From the NCBI RefSeq assembly GCF_025909975.1, contig NZ_JAPCIO010000007.1, positions 345 to 64,344 on the forward strand: a stretch of DNA of 64,000 bases. The letters run 5' to 3'. Of this stretch, positions 8,871-17,755 are shown piece after piece (position 1 is the stretch's first letter; every line of letters starts with the position of its first letter). A model generated the notes under the pieces. The model was not told where the DNA came from and did no database searches. It saw only the letters and a program-made list of their open reading frames with translations. Made by a program: the position numbers and the translations under genes. The DNA comes from Flavobacterium lacisediminis. GTDB taxonomy: Bacteria; Bacteroidota; Bacteroidia; Flavobacteriales; Flavobacteriaceae.

Positions 8871-9184
8871 GCAGACCGCCTTATCGTCCGTGTGTAAGCA
8901 TGGTAGGAAAGTCCGGACACCAAAGAGTAGCATAGCGGGTAACGCCCGTCCGTTGAAAGGCGAGGACAAGTGCAACAGAAAGTATGTACAGGTAATGCTG
9001 TAGTGAAACCAGGTAAACTCTATGCGGTGAAATGTCAAGTATATCAGCAGTTTCTGAGCAATCAGAATAAGGGCGACTCGTCCGATGTTGAAGGGTAGAC
9101 AGCTTGAGTCACGCAGTAATGTGTGATCTAGATAAATGATAAGGCCACGCTTTGGCGTGGACAGAATCCGGCTTATAGGTCTGC
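8871..9184 (+). ncRNA. rnpB: RNase P RNA component
   Basis: This is the catalytic RNA that trims the 5' leader of pre-tRNAs. The ends GCAGACC (8871-8877) and GGTCTGC (9178-9184) pair as helix P1. Hallmarks in order are GGAAAGTCCGGACACC (P3/P4 side), GGGTAACGCCCG, GAAAGGCGAGGACAAGTGCAACAGAAA (split here as GAAAGGCGAGG and GTGCAACAGAAA), the GTGAAACC region, AAGGCCACGC-TTTG-GCGTGG, and the closing ACAGAATCCGGCTTATAGG. The length of about 314 nt fits a compact bacterial A-type molecule. A T-rich stretch (9185-9198) follows P1 and probably ends transcription. Confidence 0.95.
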
Positions 9185-9205
9185 TTTTTTTATTTTTTGA
9201 AGATT

Positions 9206-9784
9206 TTACCCTTCATCTTCCTCTTCAATATCTTCTTCTTCGTCGCTTTCAAATTCATAAAAAGAAAATACAGAACCACCATAACTTTTTGAAAACGAGA
9301 AATTTGTTAGGTGTTCTAGTTTTGTATGTTTGGAATGTTCTACAATCAACATACCTTCTTCATCTAAAATTTCGTTTTCAAAAATAAGCTGAATAATTTT
9401 TTCAAAATTTTCCTGACCTAAATCATAAGGTGGATCAGCAAAAACGATATCATAACTCGTTTTACTTTTTTCTAAGAATTTAAAAACATCACTTTTGATA
9501 ACGCTGATATCTAAATCTAAATCGGTTGAAGTTTTTTTAATGAAATTTACACAACCCATATCGCCATCAACACTTGTAATTGGTCCAGCGCCACGAGAAG
9601 CAAATTCGTAACTTATGTTGCCAGTTCCAGCAAATAAGTCGAGCACTTTTAATCCATGTAAATTAAAATAGTTATTCAGAATATTGAACAACGATTCCTT
9701 ACACATATCGGTTGTAGGACGAACAGGTAAATTTTTAGGAGCAACTAATCTACGCCCTTTGTGTTTTCCGGAGATAATTCTCAT
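9206..9784 (-). CDS. rsmD: 16S rRNA (guanine(966)-N2)-methyltransferase
   Basis: RsmD methylates G966 of 16S rRNA in the small subunit. The N-terminus MRIISGKHKGRRLVAP and RPTTDMCKESLFNIL are family signatures. The SAM-binding motif LDLFAGTGNISYEFASRGA and the catalytic NPPY-type motif, here ADPPYDL, are present. The 192-residue length is normal apart from a very acidic C-terminal tail (ESDEEEDIEEEDEG). Its start overlaps the end of the upstream DUF3822 gene by 4 bp, so translation is probably coupled. Confidence 0.95.
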   Translation of the reverse strand: MRIISGKHKGRRLVAPKNLPVRPTTDMCKESLFNILNNYFNLHGLKVLDLFAGTGNISYEFASRGAGPITSVDGDMGCVNFIKKTSTDLDLDISVIKSDVFKFLEKSKTSYDIVFADPPYDLGQENFEKIIQLIFENEILDEEGMLIVEHSKHTKLEHLTNFSFSKSYGGSVFSFYEFESDEEEDIEEEDEG

Positions 9785-10593
9785 GAATGATATAGTATAA
9801 AGTGATTTCTTAAAGCAGTGGGAGTAATGTCTAAAATTGATGCTTTACTAGTAACATCTAATAAACTACAATTTCTAATGTATTGGAAAGCTATTTTAAA
9901 ACAAGCGTCGTCTTCAGAACAATTTCCTAATATTTGAACCAAAATAGTTTCAGGATTTAGTTGTAATTGCTCGCATGTGAACAAAATATAATAAATAAAA
10001 TCTTCTGGTGTTTTATATTGAAAAGAGTTGAAAAGAATCAATTGTTGATTTTTAACTACAATAAGTTCAAAATGTTCTTTTTGTACATGAACAAAAACTT
10101 GCTTTTCTTCTTTGTTTTTAGATAAATCGAGTAGTTGTTTTACCAAAACAGAATTCGAATTTTGGTATTCAAAAGTTTCATATTGATCTAAAAGGAAATT
10201 GTTGATATTAACGAAAGGGACATAAATGTTATTCATTTCATATGGAAAAATAACATCATGTGTAAAAAAATCAGTTTCAAAAACTTTTGTATTGTATTGC
10301 AAATAACTCGCTAAAAAATTAGCGTCGAATAGGGAAGTAGGAACAAAAGCATTTAGGTTGTTGTCATGTATAACCATTACCTCGTCATATGATTTGGTAA
10401 GAATTGGATAATCGACAAAAGTTCGCCACAATTGTTCTTCCATTACTTTATTTTTCTCAAAGGGAATTGACATAGTGGTCATTACCTTATTAGAAATTAA
10501 ATCAAAGACACAAAAAGAAAGTCCACTCAAGGAAACCTGAATGGACAACTTTTTGTATGTTTTTTGAGTAATGTCGTTATTCGTTATTACCAT
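9781..10593 (-). CDS. DUF3822 family protein
   Basis: This 270-residue protein has an actin-like beta/alpha pattern (LSIQVSLSGLSFCVFDLISN at the start; VFVHVQKEHFELIVVKNQQLILFNSFQY in the middle) typical of DUF3822, a Bacteroidota-restricted family found directly upstream of rsmD. The function is unknown. It overlaps both neighbours (17 bp with the gene before, 4 bp with rsmD), so the three genes form one operon driven from about 11365. Confidence 0.8.
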   Translation of the reverse strand: MVITNNDITQKTYKKLSIQVSLSGLSFCVFDLISNKVMTTMSIPFEKNKVMEEQLWRTFVDYPILTKSYDEVMVIHDNNLNAFVPTSLFDANFLASYLQYNTKVFETDFFTHDVIFPYEMNNIYVPFVNINNFLLDQYETFEYQNSNSVLVKQLLDLSKNKEEKQVFVHVQKEHFELIVVKNQQLILFNSFQYKTPEDFIYYILFTCEQLQLNPETILVQILGNCSEDDACFKIAFQYIRNCSLLDVTSKASILDITPTALRNHFILYHS

Positions 10594-11338
10594 ATTTTTT
10601 TGGCCAGTTTCCAGTAAGAGTTACTTCTTCTAGTGAACCTAAAATAATTTGTGGACCATTGATTTCGTCAATAGACTCAACTTTATTTTCTTGTTTTACT
10701 AATTCTTGATCTAAATCTTTTAATAAAGCATTTTTGTCAATAATAGCTTGGAATACAGAAAGATTCATATCGTTTCTACTAACAACTCCTGTTTTCATAG
10801 ATACTGGAACTTCAACTCCACCAACTTTTACAACATTAAGTCTTTTGTAACGATCAGAATTTTTGAATAATGAATCTTTAACAGATACAGAACCTAATTT
10901 AGTAATGATTACTTCATCTTTAAAGAAACCACCAACACCATCAGCACCAACAGTGATACCAAAAGCAGCATTTTTAGCAGCATCAATAACAGCAGTATCT
11001 CTTCTAGAAATAATTTCAAATTGTCCGTTTTCTACAAACTTGATTAATTCCTCAAAAGTATCAGCATATTTCCCGTTAACAGATTTATAACCTGTTTGAA
11101 GTTTTTTGATGTCTAACATAGTTTTAACAGCAACTTCGTAACGAGCTTCTTTTTCATTTTGAAACTCAATAGGTTTCATAATAGATGAGTATATTAAATA
11201 TACAAGAAAAAGAGAAATTCCCCATAATACTATAGAGAATATTTTTTTATTTCCAGGTGTAACAAATTTATCAATTAGTTTAACCATTGCAAAGATTAAA
11301 ATAATTAATACGACTAAATAAATAGCAATTTCTAACAT
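10577..11338 (-). CDS. Membrane-anchored protein of unknown function, first gene of the rsmD operon
   Basis: It has two N-terminal membrane segments (about residues 3-22 and 33-53) followed by a ~200-residue soluble domain. The segment MLDIKKLQTGYKSVNGKYADTFEELIKFVENG resembles the processed-pilin-like repeat in secretion-system minor pilins, but no prepilin peptidase motif is present. The order membrane protein-DUF3822-rsmD recurs in Flavobacteriaceae as far as I recall. Function unknown. A consensus promoter lies 33 bp upstream. Confidence 0.7.
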   Translation of the reverse strand: MLEIAIYLVVLIILIFAMVKLIDKFVTPGNKKIFSIVLWGISLFLVYLIYSSIMKPIEFQNEKEARYEVAVKTMLDIKKLQTGYKSVNGKYADTFEELIKFVENGQFEIISRRDTAVIDAAKNAAFGITVGADGVGGFFKDEVIITKLGSVSVKDSLFKNSDRYKRLNVVKVGGVEVPVSMKTGVVSRNDMNLSVFQAIIDKNALLKDLDQELVKQENKVESIDEINGPQIILGSLEEVTLTGNWPKKYGNNE

Positions 11339-11370
11339 TTGAATAATTTATTTTTAGTTAAATAGGTACG

Positions 11371-11399
11371 CAAATCTACAATTTTTTTTTCTACACAAA
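11371..11399 (-). promoter_or_regulatory. Promoter of the rsmD operon
   Basis: On the minus strand TTTG (11399-11396), a 17-bp spacer and TAGATTTG (11378-11371) match TTTG-N17-23-TAnnTTTG exactly. The predicted start near 11365 gives a 27-nt leader. Confidence 0.75.
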
Positions 11400-11423
11400 A
11401 GAATTTCTTGTAAAAATCATCAG

Positions 11424-11431
11424 TATATTTG
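11424..11431 (+). promoter_or_regulatory. -7 box of the helicase operon promoter
   Basis: TATATTTG matches TAnnTTTG. It lies back to back with the rsmD operon promoter. Transcription would start near 11437, which favours the ATG at 11461 over an upstream in-frame TTG at 11443 as the translation start. No TTTG is found at the right -33 distance. Confidence 0.6.
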
Positions 11432-11460
11432 AAAAATTAATATTGGCCAAATCCATTTTC

Positions 11461-12885
11461 ATGACTTATAAGCTGTTTTACAATTTATTACAAAATAATT
11501 TTCCGCATCAACCCACACAAAAACAAGAAGTTTTTTTTCAGAAAATTGCTGATTTCATTTTGAATTCGACATCTGATGATATTTTTGTTCTCAAAGGTTA
11601 TGCCGGAACGGGTAAAACAACCATAATTTCTACGGTTATTAATAATTTGGGCGATGTTAATATGAAAGCAGTATTGTTAGCTCCAACAGGTAGAGCTGCA
11701 AAAGTGATTAGTAATTATTCAGGAAAGCCAGCATTTACAATTCATAAGAGAATTTATTTTCCTAAAAAAAATAAAACGGGAGGCGTTAGCTTTACCTTAC
11801 AACAAAATAAATTTAAGAACACACTTTTTATTGTAGACGAGTCTTCTATGATTTCAGATACGAATCAAGATTCTAAATTATATGAAAATGGTTCGTTGTT
11901 AGATGATTTGTTCTTTTATGTAGAAGCTGGAAAAAACTGTAAATTGCTATTAATAGGGGATACCGCCCAGTTGCCTCCAGTAAATATGAGTGTGAGTCCA
12001 GCTTTAGATATTGATTCACTTTCATTACATTATCAAAAAAATGTGCATCATATTGAATTAGATGAAGTAATGCGTCAGGCAGAACATTCTGGAATTTTGT
12101 ATAATGCTACCGAATTACGTGAATTATTACATTCGCATTTTATTGATACGTTTCAATTTAAGCTAAAAGGATTTAAAGACATTGTTCGTCTGCAAGATGG
12201 ATATGAAATTCAAGATGCTATTCATCAGGCTTATGATAATTATAGTATTGAAGATACGGTTTTCATTTTACGTTCTAATAAAAGAGCCAATCAGTATAAC
12301 CAACAAATTAGAACTTCCATTTTATCAAAGGAAAGTGAAATTTCAACTGGAGATTACATGATGGTCGTAAAAAATAATTATTTTTGGTTAAAGGAAGAAT
12401 CAGAAGCTGGTTTTATTGCTAATGGCGATATCATTGAAATTTTAGAAATCAGAAAAATTCAAGAGTTGTACGGATTTAAATTCGCAACGGTAAAAGTTAG
12501 AATGGTTGATTATCCCAATCAAATTCCGTTTGATACTGTTATCATGTTAGATACAATTATGAGCGAATCACCTTCGTTAACCTATGAAGAATCGAATAAA
12601 TTGTATCAAGAAGTGTTATTGGATTATGAAGACGAGCGTCAGCAATATAAAAAATTACAGAAAGTTAAGGAAAATGAGTATTTCAATGCCTTGCAAGTTA
12701 AATTCTCTTATGCGATAACGTGTCATAAATCGCAAGGTGGCCAATGGAAAACAGTTTTTGTAGAGCAACCTTATTTGCCAAATGGTATAGATATTGATTA
12801 TGTGAGATGGTTGTATACAGCCATTACACGTGCAGAAGAAAAACTATATTTAATTGGATTTAAAGATGAATATTTTCACAATTAA
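11461..12885 (+). CDS. RecD-like ATP-dependent DNA helicase (SF1)
   Basis: This is a 474-residue superfamily 1 helicase. Walker A YAGTGKTT is near residues 47-54, Walker B LFIVDESSMIS near 125, GDTAQLPPV (motif III) near 168, and a C-terminal UvrD/RecD module with FSYAITCHKSQGGQW (motif V) and VRWLYTAITRAEEKLYLIG (motif VI). It lacks the long N-terminal region of RecD2 and any RecBC partners nearby, so it is probably a stand-alone repair helicase. I chose ATG 11461 because the TTG 18 bp earlier lies only about 7 nt after the predicted transcription start. Confidence 0.88.
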   Translation: MTYKLFYNLLQNNFPHQPTQKQEVFFQKIADFILNSTSDDIFVLKGYAGTGKTTIISTVINNLGDVNMKAVLLAPTGRAAKVISNYSGKPAFTIHKRIYFPKKNKTGGVSFTLQQNKFKNTLFIVDESSMISDTNQDSKLYENGSLLDDLFFYVEAGKNCKLLLIGDTAQLPPVNMSVSPALDIDSLSLHYQKNVHHIELDEVMRQAEHSGILYNATELRELLHSHFIDTFQFKLKGFKDIVRLQDGYEIQDAIHQAYDNYSIEDTVFILRSNKRANQYNQQIRTSILSKESEISTGDYMMVVKNNYFWLKEESEAGFIANGDIIEILEIRKIQELYGFKFATVKVRMVDYPNQIPFDTVIMLDTIMSESPSLTYEESNKLYQEVLLDYEDERQQYKKLQKVKENEYFNALQVKFSYAITCHKSQGGQWKTVFVEQPYLPNGIDIDYVRWLYTAITRAEEKLYLIGFKDEYFHN

Positions 12886-12888
12886 GCT

Positions 12889-13455
12889 ATGTTAGAAACG
12901 ATAATTAGTGTTTGTTTAGGAATTGGATTAGCCGCTTCGGCTGGTTTTAGAGTCTTTATTCCTTTGTTTGTGCTAAGTTTAGCCACACATTTTGGATATG
13001 TTCCTGTGGGAGATTCATTTGCTTGGATTGGAAGTTTAACCGCAATTATTTGTTTGGGAATAGCCACAGTAATTGAAATTCTTGCTTATTACATTCCGTA
13101 TATTGATAATTTATTAGATACTCTAGCTGTTCCTTTGGCAGGAATAGCCGGAACGGTTGTGATGGCTTCCACTTTAGTCGATTTAGATCCATTGATAACT
13201 TGGGGATTAGCCATCATTGCAGGAGGCGGAACCGCTACTGCTATAAATTCAGCAACAGCAGTAACAAGAGCAACATCAACGGTAACTACTGGCGGAATAG
13301 GAAATCATTTAGTTTCTACTTCAGAAACAGCAACGGCATCTTTTGTATCCGTTTTGGCTATTTTCTTGCCTATTGTTGCTTTTATTGTTGTTATCCTTAT
13401 TATTTTTGTCGGAATTAGATTGTTCAAAAAGTTTTTTTCTAAAAAAGAGAAATGA
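12889..13455 (+). CDS. DUF4126 integral membrane protein
   Basis: This 188-residue protein has about five hydrophobic helices rich in Gly/Ala. The N-terminal ISVCLGIGLAASAGFRVFIPLF and the central IAGGGTATAINSATAVTRATST are typical of DUF4126, a family of unknown function. The C-terminus is a charged lysine tail. It begins 3 bp after the helicase stop and overlaps the next gene by 4 bp, so it belongs to that operon. Confidence 0.8.
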   Translation: MLETIISVCLGIGLAASAGFRVFIPLFVLSLATHFGYVPVGDSFAWIGSLTAIICLGIATVIEILAYYIPYIDNLLDTLAVPLAGIAGTVVMASTLVDLDPLITWGLAIIAGGGTATAINSATAVTRATSTVTTGGIGNHLVSTSETATASFVSVLAIFLPIVAFIVVILIIFVGIRLFKKFFSKKEK

Positions 13456-13823
13456 AATTAAAAACTAAAATAATTATAGGTATTTGTTTAACCCTTTTTT
13501 TATTCTTCTCATATATTTGTTATGGACTATATTTAATGAGTATTGAAGATAAATACGGAGTTTTTCAAGAATTATATTATGAAATTGATAAATCTGATAA
13601 TTACTTTATAATTGTTGATAATAAAGAAGCTGGTTTAATACAAAAATTAGATGATGAAATTTTTGTTACAATTGATGATTGTATGAAACATCTTTTAAAT
13701 TATTCTAATAAAAAAATTGAAGTATATCAGTTTGAAATTAGTGAAACAAAAACCGATTTTACTATAAAAGACGCCATTCTTTTAAAAAATAATGAGAAAA
13801 CAGAATTGATATTTAAAAATTAA
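13452..13823 (+). CDS. Small single-pass membrane protein of unknown function
   Basis: The 123-residue product has one N-terminal membrane helix (about residues 6-28) followed by a polar, acidic extracytoplasmic domain. No family was recognised. ATG overlaps the stop of the DUF4126 gene by 4 bp, which supports translation. The composition is more AT-rich than its neighbours. Confidence 0.6.
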   Translation: MKLKTKIIIGICLTLFLFFSYICYGLYLMSIEDKYGVFQELYYEIDKSDNYFIIVDNKEAGLIQKLDDEIFVTIDDCMKHLLNYSNKKIEVYQFEISETKTDFTIKDAILLKNNEKTELIFKN

Positions 13824-13856
13824 ATTTATGCCTTAGGCGATAATTATAAATCAACC

Positions 13857-14585
13857 ATGAAAATAATAGCTGTAATTCCTGCTCGATATGCATCCACACG
13901 TTTCCCTGCAAAATTAATGCAAGATTTAGGTGGCAAAACTGTAATTCTTAGAACCTATGAAGCAGCTATGTCAACAAATTTATTTGATGATGTTTTCGTG
14001 GTTACGGATTCTGATTTAATTTTCAACGAAATTATTTCGAATGGAGGCAAAGCCATCATGTCTATAAAAGAACACGAAAGCGGAAGTGACAGAATTGCAG
14101 AAGCGGTTGAAAACATGGATGTTGATGTTGTAATTAACGTGCAAGGTGATGAACCATTTATCAATAAAAAGCCTTTAGAAGAATTAATCGAAGTCTTTAA
14201 AAACGATACTGAAAAGAAAGTTGATTTGGGTTCGTTAATGTTTCAAATTACTGATAAAGAAGAAATTAACAATCCTAATAACGTAAAAGTAATTACTGAC
14301 CAACAAGGTTTTGCTCTTTACTTTTCGCGTTCGGTTATTCCGTTTCCAAGAGAAGAAAATGTTGGTGTTCGTTATATGAAACACATCGGAATTTACGCTT
14401 TTAGAAAAGAAGCTTTGATGGATTTTTATCGTTTACCTATGTTATCATTAGAGGCTTCTGAAAAACTTGAGCAACTTCGTTATTTAGAATACGGAAAACG
14501 TATTAAAATGGTGGAAACTTCGCACGGAAGCATCGGAATTGACACTATTGAAGATTTAGAAAAAGCGAGAAAGTTATTGTCTTAA
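13857..14585 (+). CDS. kdsB: 3-deoxy-manno-octulosonate cytidylyltransferase (CMP-KDO synthetase)
   Basis: KdsB activates KDO with CTP for attachment to lipid A in the cytoplasm. The 242-residue sequence has the nucleotidyltransferase signature [15 protein letters not shown] at the N-terminus, [11 protein letters not shown] near residue 80, INVQGDEPF near 98 and [16 protein letters not shown] near 171, all diagnostic. Full length is normal. It is last in the plus-strand run and converges with the potassium-channel gene (4-bp overlap of stop regions). Confidence 0.96.
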   Translation: MKIIAVIPARYASTRFPAKLMQDLGGKTVILRTYEAAMSTNLFDDVFVVTDSDLIFNEIISNGGKAIMSIKEHESGSDRIAEAVENMDVDVVINVQGDEPFINKKPLEELIEVFKNDTEKKVDLGSLMFQITDKEEINNPNNVKVITDQQGFALYFSRSVIPFPREENVGVRYMKHIGIYAFRKEALMDFYRLPMLSLEASEKLEQLRYLEYGKRIKMVETSHGSIGIDTIEDLEKARKLLS

Positions 14586-15286
14586 ATTTCTTCGTCTTCA
14601 AAATAGCCTTTACTTTTTACTTTTGTTGAGAAAAAATTTAAAAATAAGATTACAAACGATAAAAAGAACAATGCTTGTAAACTAACCAATACTTTTCCAA
14701 AAGTGGTAATAGGGTAGTAATCTCCGTATCCAATGGAATTTGAACTTATTAAACTAAAATAAACAGAATCGAACCAGTGTTCAAAAGGTTTATTCATATT
14801 ATCTCCCAAAGTATATAAAACTGCAAACGAAACTACAACTTCAATGTAATTAAAGAACAACAATAACATTGAACGTTTATAAGAGCGAGGTCTTGAAAAT
14901 AAATCGGAGGCAAAAATCAATGTTGGAATATAGAGTATGGTTTCTAATAATAAAAAGACCAATATCCAAATCACATAATCATGATTTTGCCAGTCATTTA
15001 TCAGAATTAAGAATGGAAAGATCACCTTAGACAAAACATATAAATCCATTGCCAAATCCTTATATTCATGACCGAATTTATTAGCAAAATGTTTAATATA
15101 AATTCCTAAAAAGAACAATTGAGAAATCGATAAAAACAAACGAACAATCTTCTCAATCCCATTATCATCTTCATGATCATTGTTCCAAATAGATTGAATA
15201 TTAGAAATTCTCTTTTGAAGAGGGCTAATTGATTGTGAATGATTTTCACTGACTTTACCAACCAATAATTTTTTTACTACACGCAT
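14582..15286 (-). CDS. Voltage-gated-like potassium channel protein
   Basis: This is a 234-residue integral membrane protein with about five hydrophobic segments (near 46-62, 82-97, 104-125, 139-159, 198-222). The selectivity filter NSIGYGD (residues 183-189) sits in a pore loop before the last helix, as in K+ channels. An acidic/amphipathic N-terminus precedes the first helix, and there is no recognisable RCK domain, so gating is unknown. The start codon overlaps the stop of the upstream gene (TAATG), implying coupled translation. Confidence 0.8.
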   Translation of the reverse strand: MRVVKKLLVGKVSENHSQSISPLQKRISNIQSIWNNDHEDDNGIEKIVRLFLSISQLFFLGIYIKHFANKFGHEYKDLAMDLYVLSKVIFPFLILINDWQNHDYVIWILVFLLLETILYIPTLIFASDLFSRPRSYKRSMLLLFFNYIEVVVSFAVLYTLGDNMNKPFEHWFDSVYFSLISSNSIGYGDYYPITTFGKVLVSLQALFFLSFVILFLNFFSTKVKSKGYFEDEEI

Positions 15287-15948
15287 TAGGCTAATTTTTT
15301 AATGGTAAACAATTCGTTATGTACTTCAATTTTTGGGTATAGTCTTACAGAATAATTACTGTCAAATTTACTTTTATAAATTGCATTTCTTCTTCTATCT
15401 TGATAATCTAAAATCATGGTATTAAATAAGATAAAACCATTTACATTAAGTAAAAAATTAATTCTATTAATAAAAAAATCTTCAAATAAAAAGTTAGGCA
15501 TTGTAGTATCTTGAAAAATATCAATAACGATTAAATCGTATTTTTCTTTGGTTTTCAAAACGAATTCAAAAGCATCGTCAATTACTATAGTAACATTCTC
15601 ATAATTCCCCAATCCAAAATATTTTGTTGCCAATTCAACTACCGTTGCATCAATTTCAACTCCCGTGATTTTACCATCAAATTTCACTTCTTTTTTAAGA
15701 GTTTCAATTACACTTCCACCCGCAACTCCTAAAACTAGAATGGAGTTAAAATTTTGAATACGCTCGTAACCAATGTATTTTAATCCTTTTTTTAATACAC
15801 GTTGTAAACTACCAAAAGAATAATTAGTATTTTCTGAATCTAATACCAATTGCCCATTATTCCAGGTCACTTCTAGATTTTTACTGTAAACCGATTTCTT
15901 TTGGTGAATTTTTATAGGTAATAAATAACTCAATAAACGCTTAATCAT
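15286..15948 (-). CDS. Spermidine synthase-like methyltransferase-fold protein
   Basis: This 220-residue Rossmann-fold protein has a glycine motif (ILVLGVAGGSVIETL, about residue 70), GVEID (about 97), DDAFEFV and the acidic DLIVIDIF (about 140), resembling the spermidine synthase catalytic domain. It lacks the N-terminal beta barrel and the usual gatekeeper region, and orphan proteins of this kind often have other or unknown substrates. It is cotranscribed with the potassium-channel gene. Polyamine synthesis is possible but not shown. Confidence 0.7.
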   Translation of the reverse strand: MIKRLLSYLLPIKIHQKKSVYSKNLEVTWNNGQLVLDSENTNYSFGSLQRVLKKGLKYIGYERIQNFNSILVLGVAGGSVIETLKKEVKFDGKITGVEIDATVVELATKYFGLGNYENVTIVIDDAFEFVLKTKEKYDLIVIDIFQDTTMPNFLFEDFFINRINFLLNVNGFILFNTMILDYQDRRRNAIYKSKFDSNYSVRLYPKIEVHNELFTIKKLA

Positions 15949-15957
15949 GTATTTTTG

Positions 15958-15987
15958 TTTGTTATCGTAAATATAATTTTATTTTTG
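15958..15987 (+). promoter_or_regulatory. Promoter of the PlsC-like gene
   Basis: TTTG (15958-15961), an 18-bp spacer and TATTTTTG (15980-15987) match the Bacteroidota consensus. The predicted start near 15993 leaves a leader of about 12 nt before the ATG at 16005. Confidence 0.7.
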
Positions 15988-16004
15988 TCTCAAAATAGTC
16001 TCAT

Positions 16005-16562
16005 ATGAAACAAATTATATACAAATTTATTTTCTGTAAAATTTTTGGATGGAAAGTAGTTGGCTCCATAGCTCCAATAGTAAAAAAATGTGTAATTATT
16101 GCTGTTCCTCATACAAGTTGGTGGGATTTTTTTCTAGGTATTTTTTCTCGTGGAATTTTAAATTTGGAAATTAATTACGTGGCTAAAAAGGAATTATTCA
16201 TATTTCCATTCAAATATTTTTTTACTTGGACAGGAGGAACGCCTTTAAATCGCCAAAAAAATGAGAATAAAGTAGATACTATCGCTAAAATATTTCAAGA
16301 AAAAGAAGTGTTTCGATTAGCCATTGCTCCTGAAGGTACTCGAAAAAAAGTAACCGAATGGAAAACAGGTTTTTATTACATGGCCCTAAAAGCGAATGTA
16401 CCAATAATTCCCGTTGCCTTTGATTACGGAAGAAAAGAAGTGGTTTATCATGAACCTTTTTATCCAACCGGAAATATCGAAGCTGATATTAAATTTTTAG
16501 AATCGTATTATAAAGGAGTCATTGGAAAAGTTCCAGAATTGAGTTATGTTCCAAAGGAATAA
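16005..16562 (+). CDS. 1-acyl-glycerol-3-phosphate acyltransferase-like protein (PlsC family)
   Basis: This 185-residue acyltransferase carries the HX4D catalytic motif HTSWWD (residues 36-41) and the glycerol-phosphate-binding EGTR (near 109). A hydrophobic N-terminal stretch suggests peripheral membrane binding. The size is small for PlsC (~240), and the sequence resembles the short Bacteroidota acyltransferases annotated in glycerophospholipid or aminolipid synthesis. The actual acyl acceptor is not evident. It has its own promoter. Confidence 0.85.
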   Translation: MKQIIYKFIFCKIFGWKVVGSIAPIVKKCVIIAVPHTSWWDFFLGIFSRGILNLEINYVAKKELFIFPFKYFFTWTGGTPLNRQKNENKVDTIAKIFQEKEVFRLAIAPEGTRKKVTEWKTGFYYMALKANVPIIPVAFDYGRKEVVYHEPFYPTGNIEADIKFLESYYKGVIGKVPELSYVPKE

Positions 16563-16666
16563 TCTATTTAAAGTGTTTATTATTAGGAAGATAAAATAAA
16601 TTTCACTCAAAATAAAACCAAGAAGAATAGTTTTTCGTAGATAGAAGAAACCAAAACTTTTAACAA

Positions 16667-17704
16667 ATGAAAAAACTATTTTTACCTCTTGCTTTAGTAG
16701 CAGTTTTATTTACTTCTTGTAATGACGACGATTCTTCAATGGTAACTCCTGAACCAGAACCAATTGATCAAACACCAACTCCGGCTCAGGAATTAAAATT
16801 GGTAACCACTAGTAACACATCAGGAAAAATATCATTTACAGATTTACTAGCGACAACGCCTACTGCAAAAAGTTTTACAATTAGTTCAACGGATGCAGAT
16901 GGTGTTTACTATGATACATTTAAAGATCAAGTAGTTTTGGCTTCTCGAACCAATAATAGAGTAGAAGCTTACAACGGATTAAGAAATGCCATCATTTCAT
17001 CTGCAACAACATTAGATTTATCGTTTTCTTCTTCAGTGGATTTTACAAACGCTCGTGAAATTGCGGTTTCAGGAGATAAATTAGTGGTAGCTCAAGATCA
17101 AAATGCTGGTAATGGAAATATCAGTAAATTTTATGTGTACCAAAGAAATACAACTGGATTTACACTTTTAAATACATACACTGTAGATATCAAACTTTGG
17201 GGAATCCATTTAGATGGAACTACCATGTATGCTATTGCTGATAATACTAGCGATTTAGTAGTTTACAACAATTTCTTTTCAAATGCTACAGGGTCAATTT
17301 CGGCTTCAAAAAGAGTAACTATTGAAGGCTTAGTTAGAACACACGGAATTACTTATTCTCCGCAAGATAATGTAATGGTTTTATCCGATGTAGGATTAGC
17401 TTCAAGCGCAACCGACGGTGGTTTAGTGGTTATTAATAACTTTACTTCTGTACTAAACATGACGAATAATTTGGGAACAATTGCTATGAACAATCAAATT
17501 AGAGTGTACGGACCTAATTCTATGTTAGGAAACCCTGTCGATGTTGCTTATGACCACGTAACAAATGCAATTTATGTAGCAGAACGCTTGAATTCAGGCG
17601 GTTTAGTTTTAAAATTTGCTTTCCCAACAATGTCAGCAGATGCAACACCTCAAATGAGTAGAGCAGAAGCAGGAGTAACAGCAGTTTATTTACACAGAAG
17701 ATAA
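16667..17704 (+). CDS. Putative surface lipoprotein, beta-propeller-like
   Basis: The signal MKKLFLPLALVAVLFTSC ends in lipobox LFTSC (Cys18). The acidic run NDDDSS directly after the cysteine resembles the lipoprotein export signal of Flavobacteriia that sends lipoproteins to the cell surface. A Pro/Glu linker follows. The remaining ~300 residues repeat short beta-strand patterns (DGVYYDTFKDQVVLASR, AREIAVSGDKLVVAQD, VDVAYDHVTNAIYVAER), suggesting a seven-bladed propeller like SMP-30/YVTN proteins. Function unknown. It stands alone and ends in a hairpin terminator. Confidence 0.75.
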   Translation: MKKLFLPLALVAVLFTSCNDDDSSMVTPEPEPIDQTPTPAQELKLVTTSNTSGKISFTDLLATTPTAKSFTISSTDADGVYYDTFKDQVVLASRTNNRVEAYNGLRNAIISSATTLDLSFSSSVDFTNAREIAVSGDKLVVAQDQNAGNGNISKFYVYQRNTTGFTLLNTYTVDIKLWGIHLDGTTMYAIADNTSDLVVYNNFFSNATGSISASKRVTIEGLVRTHGITYSPQDNVMVLSDVGLASSATDGGLVVINNFTSVLNMTNNLGTIAMNNQIRVYGPNSMLGNPVDVAYDHVTNAIYVAERLNSGGLVLKFAFPTMSADATPQMSRAEAGVTAVYLHRR

Positions 17705-17728
17705 AGGTTAGTTATTTAATTATTTAAG

Positions 17729-17755
17729 AACTCTGGAGAAATTCAGAGTTTTTTT
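17729..17755 (+). terminator. Rho-independent terminator after the lipoprotein gene
   Basis: AACTCTG and CAGAGTT form a 7-bp stem around an 8-nt loop, followed by seven T. Confidence 0.75.

Noticed and set aside
8853-9038. Minus-strand 61-codon frame
   Set aside because: It lies inside the RNase P RNA gene.
10863-11090. Plus-strand 75-codon frame
   Set aside because: Antisense shadow of the rsmD-operon membrane protein; no promoter or recognisable protein features.
13200-13418. Overlapping 72-codon frame rich in Tyr, Cys and Phe
   Set aside because: Out-of-frame reading of the DUF4126 gene; composition is not protein-like.
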